Position numbers and translations under genes: made by a program. From Lineolata rhizophorae (taxonomy: Eukaryota > Ascomycota > Dothideomycetes > Lineolatales > Lineolataceae): a stretch of DNA of 24,226 bases. Each line of letters starts with the position of its first letter. Position 1 is the stretch's first letter. Shown one piece after another: positions 19,595 through 24,226 of this stretch. The notes below the pieces were generated by a model. It had not been told where the DNA came from and did no database searches. It saw nothing but the letters and a program-made list of their open reading frames with translations. The DNA lies in NCBI GenBank assembly GCA_010093515.1, contig MU001689.1, forward strand, positions 508,138 through 532,363, written 5' to 3'.

Positions 19595-20365
19595 ATGGTG
19601 AGCAACCAGAGCTATATGAGCGGCTCATCCGCGCGACTCGACTAAGGATCCACCGTCTAGGCGCCCAAGTCCCTCCCGCCCGCGGCCAAGCAAGCCCTGA
19701 TCGTGAGCTACTTCCACGCGTCGGGCGTCGCGCACAGCATCAAGGACCTCGAGAAGGCGTTGCCCGGCGTGGCCTCCATCAACGCCATGCAGGTCAAGGA
19801 CTACCTGCAGGCGCTCGTCGACGACAACCGCATCCGCGTCGAGAAGATCGGCTCCGGCAACTGGTACTGGGCGTTTGCGGGCGAGGAGACGCGGGCGCGC
19901 AGGGCGGAGCTGGGGCGGTGCGAGGAGGAGCGGGAGAGGGCCAAGGGGGCGGCGGAAGAGGTCAGGAGGAAAGTGGAGGAGGCGAGGAAGGAGAGGGAAG
20001 ATGATGGCGAGGAGCAAGATGGGGACGACGCGGATGATGAGATGCTGGAGGGGTCGGCGGGGGCGGGGAACAAAGCGAGCAGGTCCGCGCTGCTCCGTCT
20101 CCACGAGGAACTGCTGCGGAGCGTAGGCGAGCTGAAGAAGGAGTTGGCGGCCTACAGCGAGAACGACCCGGTCGAGGTTGACAAGAGGCGTGCACGTGCT
20201 CTCGAGACGAAGCAGCTGGCCGAAAAGTGGACCGAGCAGATCCAGAGCATGGAAAGTTGGCTGCGGGAAGCTACCGGAGGTGATCGGGACCAGCTGCTTG
20301 CTGTGAAGCGCCAATATTATGGCGACGAATTCAGCGAGGAGGAAGAAGACCTTCGAGAACTGTGA
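19595..20365 (+). CDS. MND1: MND1, meiotic strand-exchange cofactor, 235 aa
   Basis: Exons are 19595-19597 and 19661-20365, with a 63-bp GT-AG intron (19598-19660; branch CGACTAAG). The first coding exon is just the ATG. Splicing yields MAPKSLPPAAKQALIVSYF, the expected N-terminus of fungal Mnd1. Mnd1 pairs with Hop2 to help Dmc1/Rad51 nucleofilaments capture duplex DNA in meiosis. The N-terminal winged-helix DNA-binding domain (about 10-80) contains SIKDLEKALPGVASINAMQV and the hallmark DDNRIRVEKIGSGNWYWAF. A long, highly charged coiled coil follows (about 85-200), with an acidic insert (DGEEQDGDDADDE) inside it. The C-terminal helices include WTEQIQSMESWL. The protein is slightly longer than yeast (219) and human (205) Mnd1, mainly through that insert. 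Neither Hop2 nor Dmc1 is in this window. Confidence 0.92.
19598..19660 (+). other. Intron directly after the MND1 start codon
   Basis: ATG|GTGAGC at 19595-19603 and CGTCTAG|GCGCCC at the 3' side give a phase-0 join. Without splicing the frame from this ATG soon stops (TAA at 19642-19644). Confidence 0.85.
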
Positions 20366-21039
20366 GTCGAATGTATCAGATGAGATGAGACGGCTTTGCT
20401 AGAGGTCTGAATGGGCGAAAGACTGTCGTGAAACCAGCTCTACAGAGTTTGTCTCCGTAGTAATATTAAAGACGGTGTTCACCCTGAAGGACACAGAGTC
20501 TCTCGAACACAAAACATTAATAATTAAGCTGCTTTACACCGTCGTCTGTATTCATTTGTGCTTGGCGCAGCGAGCATACGTCAGCACAGTAGATACAGAT
20601 CCAGTGTGACTCTTCTAGAATGCACTAAGACTGCAATGACTCCCAGAAGACCGGCATGTGTCACAACGTCAGGTCTTTGCGACAGTCAGGCGCAGTCTCA
20701 ATAGCCTCGACGCCATGGATTTGTGGCTTGCTGGCTGTGCGCTACGGCGAGATACGCCACAGCAAGGATCTACCAACGGGTTAGCGCTCGGCCATGTGGG
20801 CTATCGATTACGGACTGCCCTTCGTTTGTTCCTGGCGGCTCGTCAACGGTCGTAGTCACCACAGCTCGAACACGTCACATTGCAAGCCCGTCTCAGGTCC
20901 AAGATATTTACGTAGTCCTTCCCATTTACGAGACTCTCAGCTCCACAAGCCTCTTGCTCCTTTTCGCCTCGTAGCACCCACGCTCGCGCCGATTTTCCCG
21001 CCTCTCGTCTCCTCGCTAAGCTACTGTTACACGCACACC
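20366..21039. other. Intergenic region MND1-HEL2
   Basis: It contains the MND1 3' UTR and the HEL2 promoter and leader. The HEL2 reading frame stays open upstream to an ATG at 20794, but the added residues are not domain-like, so this is left as leader. A pyrimidine-rich stretch occurs just before the HEL2 ATG. No RNA gene is seen. Confidence 0.55.
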
Positions 21040-23696
21040 ATGGCCTCGGGCTCCAACAATCTTCCTGCCACCACCGAGACCACCAGCCCTCGCGGCCGAT
21101 CCAACCGTGGCCGAGGCGGCCGAGGCGGCCGCTCCCAAGCCGACTCCAGCACAGACCTCACCGACGGCAACGCCAGGGGAAACCGCGGCGGGCAGCGCGG
21201 CAGCCGCTCGCGGGCCGGACGCGGCGGCGGGCGCGGCGGAGCCGGCAGCGCCTTTGCATCCGGCCACGACGACGGCAGCGAAGCGACCCCAGACGTTCCT
21301 CCGCCTCCGCTCGCCGGCCGCGGCACCTTCGGTGCTCGCCTGACCGAAGATGCCGGCGCGGCGAAGGGCGAGGGCGGGGTCGAGTGGAAGGGCAAGGGCC
21401 GGCGGGCGGCGGCCGACGGCGGCGGCGCGGACGACGAGGAAGATGCCGAGGTGTGCTTCATTTGCGCGTCGCCCGTCGTGCACACGTCGGTCGCGCCGTG
21501 CAATCACCGGACGTGCCATATCTGCGCGTTGAGGCTTAGGGCGCTGTATAAGACCAAGGCCTGCGCGCATTGCCGGGTGGGTATGCCCGAGGTTGGGAAT
21601 CTGATTGAAGACCTATGTGCTAACGAATTCTCTTGGCTAGACACACGCCGACTATGTCATTTTCACCGACGATCCTACGAAGCGCTATGAAGATTTTGGT
21701 AGTGACGACCAGTTCGTTAGGTCAGATCCGGCATTAGGCATCAAGTACGAGTCTGGCGAGATATTTGAGGACACTTTGTTGTTGCTTCGTTATAACTGCC
21801 CCGATCCTCCTTGCGATGTTGCATGTCTTGGTTGGCCAGACTTGCATAGACACGTTAGAAGTGTACACCAAAAAATAATGTGGTACGTGAGGGTATTTCA
21901 GATTCCCCCGAGACGTCGCTAACCTACTATATAGCGACCTATGTACTCGAAACAAGAAAGTATTCACCCACGAGCATGAGCTCTTTACAAGAGAGTCACT
22001 TCGCAAACACGAGCGGTTTGGCGACGACAACCCAGGTGCCGAAGACCAGACCGGATTCAAAGGGCATCCGGAGTGCGGATTTTGCAGGATTAGGTTTTAT
22101 GGCGACGACGAGCTTTACGCTCATTGTCGTGAGAAGCACGAGCGGTGTCATATTTGCGACAGACAAAGCCAAGGTGGCAATCAACAGTACTATCGCGACT
22201 ACGGCGACCTAGAGCTCCATTTCCGAAGTGACCATTACCTTTGCCCGGACAGCGAGTGCCTAGAAAAGAAGTTCGTCGTATTTGACTCCGATATGGACCT
22301 TCGTGCCCACCAGCTCGAGGCACATCCGCAGGGCGTAACGAAAGATTCGCGGAGAGTGGACCTCTCCGGATTCAACCTGCGCGCGCCGCACGAAGAAGGG
22401 CGAGGGGGGAGGGGTGAAAGCGGTCGGGGTCGAGGCCGGGGGCGTGGCCGTAGACGTGGCCGAGATCCAAACGCAGAGCCTCTTCCGCAGTCTTGGGCAC
22501 AGCCGTTGCGTAGAGACGAGCTAGCGTACCAGCGTCAAATGGCGATTCAGAGCGCGCAGTCTGTTTCTAGCCGAACCTTTGGAGGTCAGCTCACTTCTTC
22601 GGGCGCGGTTGCGGCACGTCCGCCTCCTCGGGCTGAACAGCCATCCGCAATAACCGCGCCGCGACCCGGACAGACCACGAGCGAGAGCTTCCCGACGCTC
22701 GCAGCCACAAGCCCGAGCGAGGCTAGTGCCCCAGCGGAGAGGCCGTCAACACAGGATACTCCTCAAGAACGAGCCCGGAAGCAACGACATGCCGCAGTCT
22801 TGGAGAGGGCCGCGAACCTGCTGCGCAATGACCAGTCGAAACTGACGGAGTTTCGAACTAAGATATCGTCGTACCGTAGCTCCGCCGTATCGGCCTCGCA
22901 GCTCATCGACTCCTTCTTCTCCCTGTTCGACGCAACGTCGGCCGAGCTGGGCAAGCTGGTCAACGAGCTCGCTGAACTGTTCGAGAACGCGACGAAGCGC
23001 GAGGGCCTCCTCAAGGCCTGGCGCGATTGGAAAGCGATTAACGAGGACTACCCGTCGCTACCCGGCGCCGGCGGCGTGCCTGCTGGCACTGGTTCGTCCG
23101 CCCTTGGCCGCGGCGGCAGCCGCCTGCTCCAGCTCAAGAGCTCGACGGCGCAGTCGTCGCGCTCGGCCGTCAGCCGCCAGGGCAGCTGGGGCTCCTCGTC
23201 GACTTCGGGCTCGGTCCTCACAGGGCTCAGCAAATCCGCGGGCCGCGCTGCTCCCGCGCCAACGCCCGCCTGGCTCACGGGCTCGGCTTCGGCCTCGGCG
23301 AGGGCATCGCCCGCGCCGCAATTCGCCAGGCCCGCGCCGGCGCAGACAATGGGCCGCGGCCGCAGCGCGCCGGCCGGCGCCAGTGCCGAGGCCTTCCCCG
23401 CGCTGCCCACGGCGCCGAAGCCGACGAGCGCGCTCTTCACGCCGGGGTACACGGGCGGGGCGGTGCGGCGGAGTGGGACGAGCACGCCCGCGGCGAACGT
23501 GTGGGGGAATGGTGGTGGTGGCGGCGGCGGCGGCGGCGGAGGGCAGGGTCGCGCGGCGAATGGGGGGCTGGATGATGTGGAGGCCTTGGACAGGGCCTTG
23601 GAGGATTCGGTCAGGGATGGTGCGGGAGCAGGGGCGGGAGGCAAGAAGAAAGGAGGGAGGAAGGGGAAGCAGCAGACATTGTTTCATTTTGGGTGA
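21040..23696 (+). CDS. HEL2: Hel2/ZNF598-type RING E3 ubiquitin ligase, 846 aa, 3 exons
   Basis: Exons are 21040-21576, 21641-21882 and 21935-23696; introns are 64 and 52 bp, GT-AG. Hel2 senses collided ribosomes and ubiquitinates 40S proteins, starting ribosome-associated quality control and no-go decay. Residues 1-135 are Gly/Arg-rich and disordered. The RING spans C139-x2-C142-x11-C154-x-H156-x2-C159-x2-C162-x12-C175-x2-C178. The conserved block ADYVIFTDDPTKRYEDF follows at once. A series of C2H2/C2HC zinc fingers runs to about 395 (for example CLGWPDLHRHVRSVH, CDLCTRNKKVF, CGFCRIRFYGDDELYAHC, CHICDR). An RG-repeat tract (about 415-437) precedes a long Ser/Ala/Pro-rich tail with a helical stretch (about 555-630) and an 11-Gly run. 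The ATG context CACACCATGGCC is near ideal; an in-frame ATG at 20794 would add 82 unlikely residues. Confidence 0.92.
23511..23543 (+). repeat. GGN trinucleotide run coding for 11 Gly in HEL2
   Basis: Three GGT, six GGC, one GGA and one GGG codons follow each other in frame. The uninterrupted GGC run is prone to slippage in steps of three, so Gly number may differ between strains. Confidence 0.8.
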
Positions 23697-24019
23697 GAGG
23701 AATGAGTTGGGAAGGGACAGGCTGTGATGGGACTGGGGTTGGATTGGGGCAGAGGGAGACGAGTTGAGCTGTCATCTTTTCTCGGTGAACGAGAGAAGTG
23801 TGCATGTGAAGGTGATACGAGGTGGCTTGCGTGGCTGCGAGGGTGCTGATTTGGGGTTGTGAGCTTCTTTTGTTTTCTTTGCTTTTTTTCGGCTTTCTAT
23901 TTCCCCTCGGTTCTCGGCTGGGCGACGAGGCCTGGTTTCGTTTTCCGGCCATTCTAGCTTGCACCGGACCAGAGCGGGAGAGGTTCTGAGCAAAGTAAAA
24001 GTACGTATAACCGTTCCTA
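23697..24019. other. HEL2 3' flank up to the transposon border
   Basis: No gene is supported. A T-rich tract lies near 23868-23905. The stretch ends at the putative TA target site (24018-24019). Confidence 0.6.
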
Positions 24020-24051
24020 TCAGGGTATGACCCGCCCTCAGGGTATGACCC
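24020..24051 (+). repeat. Two terminal 14-bp direct repeats of the transposon
   Basis: TCAGGGTATGACCC occurs at 24020-24033 and 24038-24051 with four bases between. Such doubled motifs at an element's end are typical transposase-binding sites. Confidence 0.65.
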
Positions 24052-24104
24052 ACACCCGCGTCCTGACGCGTCCCCCAACTTCAAACCTCAATTTTTCCAC
24101 CCAC

Positions 24105-24226
24105 ATGCCTCGACACCTTCCAAATGAAGCAGATATTCTCCTTGCTATCGATTCTCTCAAAAAAGGCCATTTTGACAGTGTCAGGGCCGCTGCAAAAGCC
24201 TTCGGCGTCAACCATCGGACTCTGGC
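24105..24226 (+). CDS. Pogo/Fot1-family transposase, N-terminus only (partial)
   Basis: The frame from ATG 24105 stays open to the end of the window (40 codons plus 2 bases). It encodes NEADILLAIDSLKKGHF followed by SVRAAAKAFGVNHRTL, the first DNA-binding helix-turn-helix (psq/CENP-B-type) of fungal pogo/Fot1 transposases. The catalytic DDE domain would lie beyond the window, so intactness is unknown. Confidence 0.75.
   Translation, partial: MPRHLPNEADILLAIDSLKKGHFDSVRAAAKAFGVNHRTL

Larger units (their letters stand above)
24020..24226 (+). mobile_element. Left end of a pogo/Fot1-like DNA transposon, cut by the window edge
   Basis: A TA dinucleotide (24018-24019), the usual Tc1/mariner/pogo target, is followed by TCAGGGTATGACCC (24020-24033), repeated exactly at 24038-24051 with an 18-bp period. 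A transposase frame starts 54 bp later. The border is inferred from the TA and repeat. The other terminal repeat is outside the window, so it cannot be confirmed here. Confidence 0.6.

Noticed and set aside
20041-20072. G-run cluster in MND1 as a G-quadruplex
   Set aside because: Only three runs of three or more Gs are close enough together; it does not meet the four-run rule.
20794-21039. In-frame upstream start for HEL2 adding 82 residues
   Set aside because: Added residues look like translated leader; ATG at 21040 has a near-perfect context.

Overview
The window is eukaryotic and fungal. Its genes are split by short introns (49-91 bp) with GT-AG borders and CTAAC/CTGAC-like branch sites. 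It encodes a Zn2Cys6-type regulator, a Mug190-type lipid-transfer protein and an MFS sugar carrier of the fungal lactose-permease-like kind. A filamentous ascomycete (Pezizomycotina) fits best. MND1 is, to my knowledge, missing from Neurospora/Sordaria-type species, so a lineage that kept the Dmc1/Hop2/Mnd1 branch is more likely. That placement is an inference.

Layout. 1-363: flank with a small tandem repeat. 364-3115 (-): zinc-cluster transcription factor, 5 exons, 844 aa. 3116-5556: gene-poor, with MCB and E-box motifs. 5557-9334 (+): Mug190-like SMP/C2 lipid-transfer protein, 3 exons, 1217 aa. 9335-10124: intergenic; its last 150 bp are dense in palindromes. 10125-13175 (+): MSH4, 7 exons, 914 aa, two introns of the GC-AG class. 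13176-14261: intergenic. 14262-15246 (+): probable Rrn10-like UAF subunit, 2 exons, 297 aa. 15247-17239: gene-poor. 17240-19220 (+): sugar transporter, 8 exons, 525 aa. 19595-20365 (+): MND1, first coding exon just ATG, 235 aa. 21040-23696 (+): Hel2/ZNF598 RING E3 ligase, 3 exons, 846 aa. 24020-end: left end of a pogo/Fot1-like DNA transposon with the first 40 codons of its transposase.

All exon joins were made by hand. Each keeps frame, and the summed coding lengths are multiples of three. The genes do not form one pathway. MSH4 (crossover-promoting MutS homologue) and MND1 (Hop2 partner in strand exchange) both act in meiotic recombination, and mug190 is named for meiotic up-regulation in fission yeast. 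The others serve rDNA transcription (Rrn10-like), ribosome quality control (Hel2) and sugar uptake. I found no tRNA, rRNA, CRISPR or clearly undescribed system. The most notable points are splicing oddities in MSH4 and MND1, the palindrome cluster before MSH4, paired promoter motifs, and the transposon end.
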